A stretch of 64,000 bases of DNA from the NCBI GenBank assembly GCA_019058315.1, contig JAHPZH010000001.1:789169-853168 (forward strand). Reading direction: 5' to 3'. Shown piece after piece: positions 1 to 9,491 of the stretch. The notes under the pieces are model-generated. The model ran no database searches, had not been told where the DNA came from, and worked only from the letters and a program-made list of their open reading frames with translations. Made by a program: the position numbers and the translations under genes. How positions within the stretch are numbered: position 1 is the stretch's first letter; each line of letters opens with the position of its first letter. Source of the DNA: Candidatus Helarchaeota archaeon. GTDB taxonomy: Archaea; Asgardarchaeota; Lokiarchaeia; Helarchaeales; RDOG01.

Positions 1-801
1 GATGCTAAGAGTACAAATCCAAGCATTGCAGTCGAAAGTAACGGAAACATTCACGTAGTTTGGGAAGATTGGACGGATGGTGAGTGGGGAACTGATGATG
101 AAATAATGTACGCTAACTACACCGCTTCTGGCTGGTCCAATGCAACTTGTATCTCCGACCTTTATGGGTGGAATGATCATCCTAGTTATAACCCAAGCAT
201 CGTCGTAGATAATAATAGCAACGTGCACGTGGTCTGGGCTGATGGGACGTGGGGTGAGTGGGGAATTGATGATGAAATAATGTACGCTAACTACACCGCT
301 TCTGGCTGGTCCAATGCGACCGTTATTTCCGATAATACAGGATGGAATGATGGTCCTAGTATAAATCCAAGCATTGCAGTCGAAAGTAATGGAAAGATTC
401 ACGTAGTTTGGGAAGATTGGACGTGGGGTGAATGGGGAGTGGACAATGAAATTATGTACGCAAACTACACCGCTGCGGGCTGGTCAAATGCGACCGCGAT
501 TTCGGACCTTTACGGGTGGAACGATGGCGATAGTTCTTACCCAAGCATCGCCGTGGACGGCAGTGGCATCGTGCATGTGGTCTGGTGGGATGAAACGGAT
601 GGTGAGTGGGGAAATGACGATGAAATAATGTATGCAAACTACACCAGTGCGGGTTGGTCCAATGCTACCGCGATTTCCGACTTTTTCGGGTGGAATAATG
701 GTTTTAGTCTGACTCCAAGCGTCGCATCGGACAATAGAGGAAAAGCACATGTGGTCTGGGAAGATTGGACGAACGGTGAGTGGGGAAATGATGAGGAAAT
801 A
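1..801 (+). repeat. 174-bp in-frame tandem repeat (about 4.6 copies)
   Basis: Full units start at 106, 280, 454 and 628 and a partial unit precedes 106. Each is exactly 174 bp (58 codons) and opens with ATGTA(C/T)GC(T/A)AACTACACC. Units are highly similar at DNA level, including synonymous positions, which indicates recent expansion or gene conversion. The repeats are visibly more GC-rich than the surrounding sequence. Confidence 0.9.
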
Positions 802-1335
802 ATGTACGCAGTAATAAATGAAAGGCCATCTTCAAACAACCCTTCTGATATTATAACGACAACTATGGGGCCAGATACTATTGATTGGGTAATTTGGGAT
901 GATACTGGTGAAGGACAATATCGGGTTTGGGTGTATGATATTATCAAAAAAAGTTATTATTTATGGGTAAATTGGACGGTATGGACGAATAATACAAATT
1001 TAAATATCCCTATTAATCGAAGTATAGTGGGGGTGGGAGTTTTCAATTATACTATTGAATTTTATGATATCTATCAACAATACGGCATTTCAGACTCAGT
1101 TATTGTAACAATAACCGATTATATTCCCACTAAAGATGAGCCAATCATAATCGCACCACAAGGCGGTGGAGATATTTCCAGCTTATTATTATCCCCTTTA
1201 GGTCTTGGAATTATAGCTGGCGTTGGGGTGATGTTTCTAATAATGGTAGCAGTTATAATAAATAAAAATAAAACTATCGAAGAGCTTAAAAAAACAAGCA
1301 AACCTACGACTTCTAAAAAAGCAATTGAGAAATAA
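1..1335 (+). CDS. Tandem-repeat surface protein, 3' part (5' end outside window)
   Basis: The reading frame is open from base 1, so the start lies off the left edge; 444 residues are visible. The first ~270 residues are tandem 58-residue repeats, each with a core like PSIAVESNGKIHVVWEDW followed by GEWG..DEIMYANYT and GWSNAT.ISD. The PSIAVD..G.VHVVW pattern is typical of BNR/sialidase-like beta-propeller blades in secreted archaeal proteins. After the repeats comes a beta-rich Ig-like domain (about residues 275-375) with a proline/glycine-rich linker, one membrane helix (LGLGIIAGVGVMFLIMVAVI) and a short lysine-rich cytosolic tail. The topology is therefore outside-facing, anchored at the C-terminus, with many N-x-S/T sequons. 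A 12-T run lies 30 bp after the stop. The ligand is unknown. The frame and anchor are clear; the propeller assignment is inferred from the repeat pattern. Confidence 0.85.
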   Translation, partial: DAKSTNPSIAVESNGNIHVVWEDWTDGEWGTDDEIMYANYTASGWSNATCISDLYGWNDHPSYNPSIVVDNNSNVHVVWADGTWGEWGIDDEIMYANYTASGWSNATVISDNTGWNDGPSINPSIAVESNGKIHVVWEDWTWGEWGVDNEIMYANYTAAGWSNATAISDLYGWNDGDSSYPSIAVDGSGIVHVVWWDETDGEWGNDDEIMYANYTSAGWSNATAISDFFGWNNGFSLTPSVASDNRGKAHVVWEDWTNGEWGNDEEIMYAVINERPSSNNPSDIITTTMGPDTIDWVIWDDTGEGQYRVWVYDIIKKSYYLWVNWTVWTNNTNLNIPINRSIVGVGVFNYTIEFYDIYQQYGISDSVIVTITDYIPTKDEPIIIAPQGGGDISSLLLSPLGLGIIAGVGVMFLIMVAVIINKNKTIEELKKTSKPTTSKKAIEK

Positions 1336-1364
1336 AATAAGAATTATACTAATTTTTAGTTCCA

Positions 1365-1376
1365 TTTTTTTTTTTT
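1365..1376 (+). terminator. Oligo-T terminator between convergent genes
   Basis: An uninterrupted run of 12 T residues lies about 30 bp after the stop of the repeat surface protein and before the convergent oxidoreductase gene. Archaeal RNA polymerase terminates at such T-tracts without a hairpin; that function is inferred. Confidence 0.6.
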
Positions 1377-1415
1377 ACAATATAGAATTAGAATTATAGG
1401 TTTCTTACTTCTTTT

Positions 1416-2579
1416 TCATATTTTTAAACGTTTTATTATTTCTTTTGGATTAGGAATTTCTCCTCCAATTTTTAACAATTTATCTACATTGCATCCTTTG
1501 GCATGCTCAACTACTTTGTGATAAATTTGCCCTAGATTCATTTCTACAACTACAAATTTTTTTATTTTATTCGCCAATTCATTAATTTCTTCGTATGGAA
1601 ACGGCCAAATGGTGATTAAACGTAAAAGACCTACTTTAATTCCTTCTTTTCTTGCTAACTCAACTGCCGTGAGGACAGGTCTTGAGGTAATTCCATAAGA
1701 AACTATAACTATATCTGCATCTTCTATAAATTTCGTTTCTAATGTTATTATATCTTCTCTGTTATCTTGAATTTTTTCATAAAACCTTCTTACTAATTCT
1801 TCATGAACTTTGGCATCGTCTGTTGCCGGATAAGCTTTTATATCATGTGTTAATCCCGTTAAGTAAGTGTAATATTCATCACCTAATTTATCCATCTCCG
1901 GAACTTTAGAGCGACGTGTAAATCCTGTTCGAAAGGGGTGATATTTCGATTTATCAATAGTTACTGGAACTCGTTCTACAATTTTTACTTCTTTTTGATA
2001 TGGAATGACTAATCTCTCTCTTGTATGAGCAATAGCTGCATCTGACAATAAGATAACGGGCACTCTATATTTATCTGCAAGATTAAAAGCCCTGATTGTA
2101 ATTGAGAGACTTTCTTGAACACTATTTGGATAGAGGGCAATCACGTAATGATCACCATGTGTACCCCATCGTGCTTGCATTATATCTCCTTGTGCAGGCT
2201 TTGTTGGTTGCCCTGTGGATGGTCCCGATCTTTGAACATTTACTATTACACACGGAGTTTCCGTCATACAAGCATAACCGATATTTTCTTGCATAAGAGA
2301 AAATCCCGGACCTGATGTTGCAGTCATAGTTCTAATTCCATTCCATGAAGCACCTATTATTGCTGCAATTGATGAAATCTCATCTTCCATTTGTACACAA
2401 AGCCCATCAACTAATGGAAGGTATCTGGCCATCCCCTCCAATATCTCTGTAGCAGGAGTAATAGGATATCCCGCATAAAAACGACAATTAGCTAATAAAG
2501 CCCCATAAACAATAGCATCATTTCCTGTGGCAAATTGAATTTTTGGTTCTATAAGATCATCAACTTTTATTTCCTTTAT
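1416..2579 (-). CDS. 2-oxoacid:ferredoxin oxidoreductase, alpha subunit (KorA/VorB type)
   Basis: Alpha subunit of the enzymes that oxidatively decarboxylate a 2-oxoacid to acyl-CoA and reduce ferredoxin. The family signature is present: GNDAIVYGALLANCRFYAGY, PITPATEILEGMA, the TATSGPGFSLMQENIGYA segment, and QRSGPSTGQPTKPAQGD, followed by the C-terminal transketolase-like domain (VVEMNLGQI). The first canonical start codon in frame is a TTG at 2439-2441, but it falls inside the conserved core. The frame stays open and clearly homologous upstream to a TAA at 2598-2600, with no ATG, GTG or TTG. A purine-rich GGAGGAAGAAGG precedes an ATA at 2577-2579, which I take as the most likely start (about 387 residues, normal for the family). 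The gene follows the ferredoxin gene with a few bases of overlap. No TPP-binding beta subunit or gamma subunit is adjacent. Substrate (2-oxoglutarate, branched-chain or other) cannot be decided. Confidence 0.88.
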   Translation of the reverse strand: MKEIKVDDLIEPKIQFATGNDAIVYGALLANCRFYAGYPITPATEILEGMARYLPLVDGLCVQMEDEISSIAAIIGASWNGIRTMTATSGPGFSLMQENIGYACMTETPCVIVNVQRSGPSTGQPTKPAQGDIMQARWGTHGDHYVIALYPNSVQESLSITIRAFNLADKYRVPVILLSDAAIAHTRERLVIPYQKEVKIVERVPVTIDKSKYHPFRTGFTRRSKVPEMDKLGDEYYTYLTGLTHDIKAYPATDDAKVHEELVRRFYEKIQDNREDIITLETKFIEDADIVIVSYGITSRPVLTAVELARKEGIKVGLLRLITIWPFPYEEINELANKIKKFVVVEMNLGQIYHKVVEHAKGCNVDKLLKIGGEIPNPKEIIKRLKI

Positions 2580-2791
2580 TTTCCTTCTTCCTCCTTTTTA
2601 ACACTAATAGCCATTTCTGGACAAATTAATTCGCATTGTTTACAAAATATACAAGAATCTGGGTCAACAATATTTGGCTGCGTATATCCTTTTTTATTCA
2701 CATTATTAGATTCCTTAAAGATATGCTTTGGACAAATTTCTATACAGAATCCGCATCCTTTGCAAAGATTCTCATCTATGTTTATTTTCAA
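2576..2791 (-). CDS. 2x[4Fe-4S] ferredoxin (KorD/VorC-like)
   Basis: A 71-residue ferredoxin with two CxxCxxCxxxCP clusters: CKGCGFCIEICP near residue 10 and CIFCKQCELICP near residue 47. It carries electrons at low potential in the cytoplasm. The start is a TTG placed one base after the serS stop codon, so it is probably translationally coupled to serS; the stop overlaps the start area of the oxidoreductase alpha subunit. Small ferredoxins of this form are the delta subunit of KorDABC/VorCBA complexes, so it most likely serves the neighbouring alpha subunit. The lysine/glutamate-rich C-terminus is simply a solvent-exposed end. Family assignment is certain; pairing with the alpha subunit is inferred from context. 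Confidence 0.9.
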   Translation of the reverse strand: MKINIDENLCKGCGFCIEICPKHIFKESNNVNKKGYTQPNIVDPDSCIFCKQCELICPEMAISVKKEEEGK

Positions 2792-2792
2792 T

Positions 2793-4073
2793 CTAATCTT
2801 CTTTGATAATTACTTTCTTATTATTCATTAAAGGTTGGAGCACTTTGGGGATATTTACAGACCCATCTTTATTTTGATTATTTTCTAGTATAGCACAAAT
2901 TGTTCTTTCTGTTGCGATTGCCGTGGAATTTAACGTATGTAATGGAATCCATGGTTTCTTACCCAGAATTCCGAATCTAATATTCAATTTTCTTGCTTGG
3001 TAATCCGTGCAATTTGAACAAGAGACTAATTCACGATAAGTGTCTTGAGCAGGAAACCAAGCTTCTAGATCATATTTTTTTGCTGCATTATCATTCATTT
3101 CGCCACTTGCTATATTAACAATTCTATAAGGGATTTCTAGTTTCTGATATAACTCTTCTGAATTTTGAATTAGTTCCTCATGAAATTTCCAAGATTCTTC
3201 TGGTTTACAAAAAATATATTGTTCTACTTTTTCAAAATTATGAACACGAAATATGCCCTTAGTATCCCTTCCATGTGCACCAGCCTCACGTCTATAACAA
3301 GGAGAAATGCCTGCGTATTTTAATGGTAATTTATTTACATCTATTATCTGATCAATATGCAAAGCTGCTAATGTCTGTTCTGATGTAGCAATTAAAAATA
3401 AATCAGTATTTTCTAATTTGAATAATTGCTCTTCAAAGTCAGCTAATTCTGCAGCTTTTTCTATAACATCCCGTTTTAAATAAGCAGGTGTCCAAAATGG
3501 TATAAAATCTTTAGAAATCAAATGATTGAGAGCTAATTGAATAAGTGCTAGGTTTAAAAGAACTAGATCTCCTTTTAAATAATAACTCCGTGCACCTGAT
3601 ACTTCAGCTGCCATTTTCAAATCTGCAATGTCTAGATCTTCTACTAAATCTACATGTGACTTGGGTTTAAAGTTTAATTTCTTAATTTTACCCCAAGTTC
3701 TTACAATTTCATTCTTTTCTTCACTTTCACCAATAGGCACTGTATCATGAAGTATATTACCTACTTTATATCGATAATCATACCTGAGTTTTAAGTATTC
3801 CTCCCTTTTATTGGTTTTATCAATAATTTCTTCATCTATTTTTCGAGATTTCTCTTTTTGCTTCTTGATATCTTCCCCATTTTTAATCATTTTTCCAATT
3901 TTTTTGGTTATTTTATTCTTTTCTTGTCTTAAAAGATCTATTTCTCTTTTTAATTCCCTCCATTTATTATCATATTCAATGACCTTGTCCACATTTGAAT
4001 GATCTTTAAATCTTTTCTTTTCAGATTTCCTTATTATTTCTGGATTCTCACGAAATAGATTGATATCTAACAT
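2793..4073 (-). CDS. serS: Seryl-tRNA synthetase (bacterial-type class II)
   Basis: Charges tRNA-Ser with serine. The ATG at 4071-4073 gives MLDINLFRENPEIIRKS, the usual SerS N-terminus, so the upstream in-frame TTG at 4083-4085 is not needed; the product is 426 residues, the normal size. Residues about 1-110 form the long antiparallel coiled coil that grips the tRNA variable arm. Class II motifs are visible: motif 2 with YRREAGAHGRDTKGIFRVHNF, the serine-site segment ASGEMNDNAAKKYDLEAW, SCSNCTDYQARKLNIRF, and motif 3 LNSTAIATERTICAILEN. This is the common form, not the rare methanogen type. It is the first gene of an operon with the ferredoxin and oxidoreductase subunit, an unexpected pairing of translation and redox genes. 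Confidence 0.97.
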   Translation of the reverse strand: MLDINLFRENPEIIRKSEKKRFKDHSNVDKVIEYDNKWRELKREIDLLRQEKNKITKKIGKMIKNGEDIKKQKEKSRKIDEEIIDKTNKREEYLKLRYDYRYKVGNILHDTVPIGESEEKNEIVRTWGKIKKLNFKPKSHVDLVEDLDIADLKMAAEVSGARSYYLKGDLVLLNLALIQLALNHLISKDFIPFWTPAYLKRDVIEKAAELADFEEQLFKLENTDLFLIATSEQTLAALHIDQIIDVNKLPLKYAGISPCYRREAGAHGRDTKGIFRVHNFEKVEQYIFCKPEESWKFHEELIQNSEELYQKLEIPYRIVNIASGEMNDNAAKKYDLEAWFPAQDTYRELVSCSNCTDYQARKLNIRFGILGKKPWIPLHTLNSTAIATERTICAILENNQNKDGSVNIPKVLQPLMNNKKVIIKED

Positions 4074-4215
4074 AATCTTTACCAATTCTTTATACTGTTA
4101 TAAAAATCACAGATTTTGTATTTATTAATTTTTATAAAAATGAATTATCAATAAATAGTATAGTAAGAAAATTAAAAAGTAAAAGTTAAAAAATATTTGT
4201 TATTAAGAATTGAGC

Positions 4216-4957
4216 TTATGGACGCATTATTCTCTCGATTGGATTATTAAGTCCTATTCCTTTTTGAAAATCAGATCTTATTTCTCTATACTTTAATATG
4301 GTAACTTTTGGAACTTTTAAAATTTCTAATATTGGCTCAATATTTTCAATCATTCCAAAATATTTTGGAGAATTATCTTCAATAATTTCATAAACTAAAT
4401 TTAATTTTTGTAAATAAAAAACAATATATTTAATAGCTAGAGCTTTTATTTTAACCCTTTTTGCTAAATTATTTAGAGAGATGCCAGGTTCTAACAGGAT
4501 TTTTTCTAAAATTCTTAAATTTCTTGTTTCTCTAAGTAAAAAAATTGGTTTGTCATATTCAGGATTAATATTAATCTCAAAATATGCAATTTTTTTATTA
4601 ATTCTAGTTTTTCTTATAAATCGAAATTTTTGAAGCATTTGCAAATGCCAAGCAGCTTGATGTGGTGTAATATTTAATTTATTTCTAATTTCCCTCAAAT
4701 ATGTACCGGGAGTCTTGATAATATATTCGAATATTTTTCTTCTAGTATCGTTCTTAAGAAGATCATCTTTTGTTATTTTAGTATCTTTTATCAGAATTTT
4801 TTTTGAAAAAAGTTGGTAGATTGCTTGATCTATTTCATTTCTTGGATATTTCAAGTGTAAAATTGAAACGGTATATAGTCTCTCGATATTTATTGTACCT
4901 ACTTTTAATAGCCTTTTTGCTAAATCTAAAATCGAACTTTCAATAGGTGAAAGATTC
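4216..4957 (-). CDS. Winged-helix transcriptional regulator with two HTH domains
   Basis: About 247 residues. A winged-helix domain near residues 70-130 (DTRRKIFEYIIKTPGTYLRE, then ITPHQAAWHLQMLQKFRFI) has the ArsR/MarR-like layout of recognition helix followed by a basic wing. A second one spans about 145-215 (RETRNLRILEKILLEPGISL, then a helix ending in YLQKLNLVYEI). Paired winged helices of this kind are frequent in archaeal regulators that bind DNA as one unit. There is no sensor domain, so the signal is unknown. The start is uncertain: the TTG at 4957-4959 is the only canonical in-frame option, but a GGTGA sits 17 nt upstream, better spaced for in-frame ATT/ATA codons. The gene lies just downstream of the large repeat surface gene on the same strand, so it may be read from the same transcript. 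Confidence 0.75.
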
Positions 4958-5004
4958 AAATCATTTATAATATATTCACCTCAAGGTTAATGTCATTTGT
5001 TTCT

Positions 5005-8000
5005 TCAAAAATTTCCTTCAACATCCTCTAAAGCCTTTAGAAACTCTTCTCTTTCTTTTGGAGATAGACTTGCTAATTCTTTAAGAATTTCAGCTTTTTC
5101 AGATGTACTAGGAATATCTAATTTTAAAACTCTGTTTATTTCAGCACTTGAAAGAACTGCAATTTCTTGATCAAAATTGTCTAATAGATTCTCATTTACG
5201 AGACGCTTATAGATTTTATATTGAGATATTATACTTTCTGCCTCACTTACTGCAGCTGAAGTAGATAATTCTTTATTTTTCTTTCCTTTTATCTTTAATT
5301 GCCCTTTCTCCACACTTGAGGGGTGATATAACTGCTTATATAATTTAAAAATACTAAAACTTGCTCCAGCTCCCACAACTCCAATTATAATTATAATTAA
5401 TATCATGGGATTTTCTGAAGGTGTGAAAATAGGTGGAATCGTAAAGGGACCAAGAATTGTTATTGTAATAATTAATGATTCGCCTGTATTATTTGCCTCA
5501 TCCACTGGAGTTATTATATAAACATAAGTTCCATGGCTTAAATTCAAAATGTCAGAGTAATAATTGGAAGTAGTATTTCCTAAATTTTGTCCATTTCGCC
5601 ATATCTTATAATAAACAGTATTATTATCCGATGATGCGGACCAAGAAATTGTGATATTTCCTGGTTGGATTACAAAGCTCGGGTTTGAAGGTTTTGTTGG
5701 CGGAGTATCATCAAAGGTAAGAATTACCGTAGCAATGCTCTGATTTCCCATTGTGTTATTTGCTCTAATCCAGAATAAGACAACTTGGTCACTAGTGAAA
5801 TTTGAAAGATTTATATCGTAGGTACCAAACCAAGAATTCGTCCAATTGGTCTCGGTTATATTTGCTTTCCATTCCACAGAAGAAGGATCTAAATTAGCAT
5901 CGGTTATTGTTAAATTGATAAAATCTGGTATTTGTAGCACACTATTATTCTGAGGAAAGTCTAGGGTAATTAAAGGACCTGAACTTGTATTATACCATAT
6001 TGCAGAGTCCTTTAATTGATTATAAATCGCTGCGATAACATCCCCATCTTGTACTAATATGAAATCCAAAGCGTCATTGCTCGCCGTAGTATTAAAAGTG
6101 AAAGTTCCCATAAATATACTTGAATTTACCCCATTTTCAGTCAATGTAACATTAATGCCAATAAGATCGCTGGAACTATTTACCCATACATCTAAATTTT
6201 CTATTATGGTTGAATTTTGATTTAAATCTTCATTATCAATTGTTATTGCTGCAATGGTCCCAGCTCCATAATAAAATTCAGCATCTAAAGTTAAGTTACC
6301 AGTTACAATCGAATGCCAAATTGCGGTATCTTTTGAGTTATTATAGGTTACCATAACTGTTCCGCCATCCTCAATTTTGATGATTTCTAAAGAATCATTA
6401 CTAACAATATTACTGAATGTGAAATTACCCCTAAATATACTTGAATTCCATCCAATTTCAGTTAATGTAACATTTATACCTATAACATCACTAGAACTAT
6501 TTACAGTCACATTTACAGTTTCATTTATAAATGGATTTTGATTCAAAGTCCAATCAATAACCGTAATAATGGCGACTGCTCCTAGACCGTAATAATCATT
6601 AGCGTCCAAGAAATTAGCTTCGCTGATATTATGTAGCCAAACTGCCATATCCATTATATTATCAAATAAACCATGTACGTTGTTAGTATCATTATATACC
6701 ACAGTTATAATGCTACCATTTTGAATTAAAATTACATCATTTAAATCATTACTCGCTACAGTACTAAAAGTGAAAGTACCCATAAAAATACCAGAATCCA
6801 CATTTGTTTCATTACAAGTAACATTAATACCAATCGGATCGAATGTGCTAGTTACTGAAATATTAATTACATTAAATGCTATAGGATTCTGATTTAAATC
6901 ATAATCATCGACCGTAATCATAGCCACTGTTGTTGTTTCATAGTAAATTGTTGCATTTAAATTAATAGTTCCACTCACATATTGTGTCCACAACGCAGTA
7001 TCTATGACATAAGTTGGCATACCAGATCCGTTAATTTCATCATAATATACTACAGTAATTACACTTCCATTCGTTACTTCAATGATATCGGCATCATCAT
7101 CGCTAATACCTCCGAAAGTAAACGTTCCTTCAAAAATTGAAGTATTTACTCCTGTTTCGGTACAAGTAACGTTAATCCCAATCGGATCATCAGAGCTTGT
7201 AACGTTAACTTTAACACTTTCTGCTGCCCCTGGCATAGTATTTAGATCTGGGTCATTAACTCTAATTATAGCAGTTCGACCGGAACTATAATACTCATCA
7301 TCTAAAAATATGCTCCCATTATTTGGTGTAGTCGTATTCCAAGTAGCAGAATCCTTTGCTATTGCGGGGTCGCCAGAAGCGGTTTGAGAATCATTATAAA
7401 TCACCATAACAATAGTACCGTCTTGAACCCAAATTATATCAGAAGGATCATTGCTGGCGATATTGCTAAATGTGAAAGTACCCGTAAATTCCCCAGTTGT
7501 ATTTCCAATTTCAGTTAATTGCACTATAATTCCAATAGGATCGATAGAACTATTCACATTCACATTGAGGGTATCAACACCTGCAGTTTTGTTTAAATCT
7601 GAGTCCATTACAGTGATTGTGGCAACCGATCCTGTTCCATAATATACTTCTGCGTCTAATTCTATAGTTCCGGTAGTCGTTTTATTCCACCAGATCGCTG
7701 TATCTTTTGAAGTGTTGTGGATTGCCATGATAATGTCACCATCTTGAACCCAAATAACATCAATTGTATCGTTGCTTGCAGAAGTGTTAAATGCGAAATA
7801 TCCTTGAAAAATACTAGTATTAACCCCAGTTTCCGTTAAGGTAACATTTATTCCAATAATGTCGCTGGAACTATTTACACTTACATTCACGGTTTCTTTA
7901 ATTAAAGGATTTATATTAAAGTCCGAATCAAAAACTGTAATCACAGCAATTGTACTTTTTCCATAATAATAATCAGCGTCTAAATTTATAGTTCCAAGAG

Positions 8001-9171
8001 CATGCCAAATTGCGAAATCCCTTGGTAGTGCTGGTAGTCCAGTAGCTGTATGTGTATCATTATAGATGGCTGCAACTATATCACCATTTTGAACAAAGAT
8101 ACTATCCGTAGGATCATTACTTGAGGTCATATTAAATTTGAAAGTTCCTACAAATATACCAGTATTAACCCCTGTTTCAGTTAATAATACATTTATACCG
8201 ACTATATCACTAGAACTATTTACCATAACATAAACAGAATCAATTAAAGTAGGAATGCTATTTAAATCAGCATCAACAACTGTTATAGCGGCAGTCGTAC
8301 TTATTCCATAATATTCTGTTGCATTTAAAGCTATAATTCCAGTGTAAGTTTCAATCCAAATCGCTGTATCTATTAAATTATTATAACTTGTGGTAATAAT
8401 ATCACCATCTAAAGCTATGATAATATCACTTGCATTAGAGCTTGCTAGCATGCTAAATGTAAATGTTCCTGTAAAATTTGCTGAAGTTCCATTGGTTTCG
8501 GTTAAAGTGACAAAAATAAACTCAGTACCAGAAGATGTACTATTAACACGAATATCTAGAGTATCTGAGCTAGCAGTTATATTCGAATCTATATCAAAAA
8601 CAGTTACCATAGCAACAGTTGCCGTTCCATAATAAAAATCCTTATCTAAATTAATAGAACTATTAATTACTGATTCTGTCCAAATTGCTGAATCAGTAAT
8701 AATAACTGGAAATCCAGTGCCATTTTCTTGATCATAATAATGAACAGTAATTATACTCGAATTAGAAACTGCAATAATATCAAGAAAATTATTACTAGAA
8801 GCACCAAATGTAAAATTACCTACAAAAATTGAGGTATTAATTCCAGTCTCCGTGCAATTTACATAAATTCCAATCGAATCTATACTACTACTGACATTTA
8901 TTTCCACAACTTCCTCTATTAAGGGTTGTATATTCAAATCAAAATCTATAACTGTTACGGTTGCAGTCTGTCCAGAACTATAATATTCATTATCTAAGTT
9001 AATACTTCCATTGAAAGCCAAAGTATTTAATGGAGTCGAAATATTAGTTATTTGAGTAATTGGAGGGAATGAGGAATTGGAATTAAGGAGTAAATTAACG
9101 TTTATTAAACTTATTAAAAATAATGCTGAAATTACAATAAATAGACAAGAATTAATTTTTCTATTTTTCAT
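5005..9171 (-). CDS. Large surface protein with nine ~118-residue beta repeats and cytosolic tail
   Basis: 1388 residues. The N-terminus has a basic start and one hydrophobic helix (CLFIVISALFLISLINVNLL), a signal peptide or anchor. Nine repeats follow, each with G.INLD..YY, a TITV.D.DLN core, VNSS.D.IGINVTLTETG, IF.GTFTF and D.AIW. They are rich in Asn-x-Ser/Thr and look like Ig-like or jelly-roll beta domains. A further Ig-like domain and a fibronectin-III-like domain (ISWSASSDNNTVYYKIWRNG) come before a membrane helix (MILIIIIIGVVGAGASFSIF) near residue 1265. The remaining ~110 residues are cytosolic and helical and end in a motif IPSTSEKAEILKELASLSPK that recurs in the tail of the 3583-residue surface protein. 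I take it as an S-layer-like or adhesin protein with inward signalling or scaffold contacts; the family is not one I recognise. Confidence 0.85.
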   Translation of the reverse strand: MKNRKINSCLFIVISALFLISLINVNLLLNSNSSFPPITQITNISTPLNTLAFNGSINLDNEYYSSGQTATVTVIDFDLNIQPLIEEVVEINVSSSIDSIGIYVNCTETGINTSIFVGNFTFGASSNNFLDIIAVSNSSIITVHYYDQENGTGFPVIITDSAIWTESVINSSINLDKDFYYGTATVAMVTVFDIDSNITASSDTLDIRVNSTSSGTEFIFVTLTETNGTSANFTGTFTFSMLASSNASDIIIALDGDIITTSYNNLIDTAIWIETYTGIIALNATEYYGISTTAAITVVDADLNSIPTLIDSVYVMVNSSSDIVGINVLLTETGVNTGIFVGTFKFNMTSSNDPTDSIFVQNGDIVAAIYNDTHTATGLPALPRDFAIWHALGTINLDADYYYGKSTIAVITVFDSDFNINPLIKETVNVSVNSSSDIIGINVTLTETGVNTSIFQGYFAFNTSASNDTIDVIWVQDGDIIMAIHNTSKDTAIWWNKTTTGTIELDAEVYYGTGSVATITVMDSDLNKTAGVDTLNVNVNSSIDPIGIIVQLTEIGNTTGEFTGTFTFSNIASNDPSDIIWVQDGTIVMVIYNDSQTASGDPAIAKDSATWNTTTPNNGSIFLDDEYYSSGRTAIIRVNDPDLNTMPGAAESVKVNVTSSDDPIGINVTCTETGVNTSIFEGTFTFGGISDDDADIIEVTNGSVITVVYYDEINGSGMPTYVIDTALWTQYVSGTINLNATIYYETTTVAMITVDDYDLNQNPIAFNVINISVTSTFDPIGINVTCNETNVDSGIFMGTFTFSTVASNDLNDVILIQNGSIITVVYNDTNNVHGLFDNIMDMAVWLHNISEANFLDANDYYGLGAVAIITVIDWTLNQNPFINETVNVTVNSSSDVIGINVTLTEIGWNSSIFRGNFTFSNIVSNDSLEIIKIEDGGTVMVTYNNSKDTAIWHSIVTGNLTLDAEFYYGAGTIAAITIDNEDLNQNSTIIENLDVWVNSSSDLIGINVTLTENGVNSSIFMGTFTFNTTASNDALDFILVQDGDVIAAIYNQLKDSAIWYNTSSGPLITLDFPQNNSVLQIPDFINLTITDANLDPSSVEWKANITETNWTNSWFGTYDINLSNFTSDQVVLFWIRANNTMGNQSIATVILTFDDTPPTKPSNPSFVIQPGNITISWSASSDNNTVYYKIWRNGQNLGNTTSNYYSDILNLSHGTYVYIITPVDEANNTGESLIITITILGPFTIPPIFTPSENPMILIIIIIGVVGAGASFSIFKLYKQLYHPSSVEKGQLKIKGKKNKELSTSAAVSEAESIISQYKIYKRLVNENLLDNFDQEIAVLSSAEINRVLKLDIPSTSEKAEILKELASLSPKEREEFLKALEDVEGNF

Positions 9172-9190
9172 TTCTTATCACATCAAAGAA

Positions 9191-9202
9191 AAATATAATC
9201 TA
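9191..9202 (-). promoter_or_regulatory. TATA-like promoter element for the 1388-residue surface gene
   Basis: Read on the minus strand this is GATTATATTT, about 20-30 bp upstream of the ATG at 9169-9171, the distance expected for an archaeal TATA box of a gene with a very short leader. The rest of the ~315-bp divergent spacer (9172-9488) is AT-rich with no gene that I can see; a second TATA-like TTATATAATTTTA lies at 9403-9415 facing the Fe-S gene. Confidence 0.35.
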
Positions 9203-9491
9203 AAATCCTTTATCATAAGAAATTTGATTCTTGTATAAAAATGGGTTTGGTCCACGTTAACATATCAAAAACTCCAAGTTTTAAATTCCTGAAATAATTT
9301 AAGAAATATAAAAGTGATAAAAGTCAAATTATATTTTAAAATATTATTTTTCATCAAAATTAGATAACTTGAGAATTAAATCATCCAGATTATTAATCAG
9401 AATTATATAATTTTAAAACAATTTAATTTCAAAATGCAACCTTTCAAATTAAATAATCATTTAATAATTCTTTTTCATATCTAGACTAGTG

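Noticed and set aside
1..801. CRISPR-like periodic repeats
   Set aside because: The 174-bp units are in-frame coding repeats with no spacers and no cas genes nearby.
5005..9171. Periodic plus-strand open frames opposite the surface repeats
   Set aside because: They recur only because the coding repeats on the minus strand recur; composition and lack of starts or ribosome binding sites mark them as shadows.
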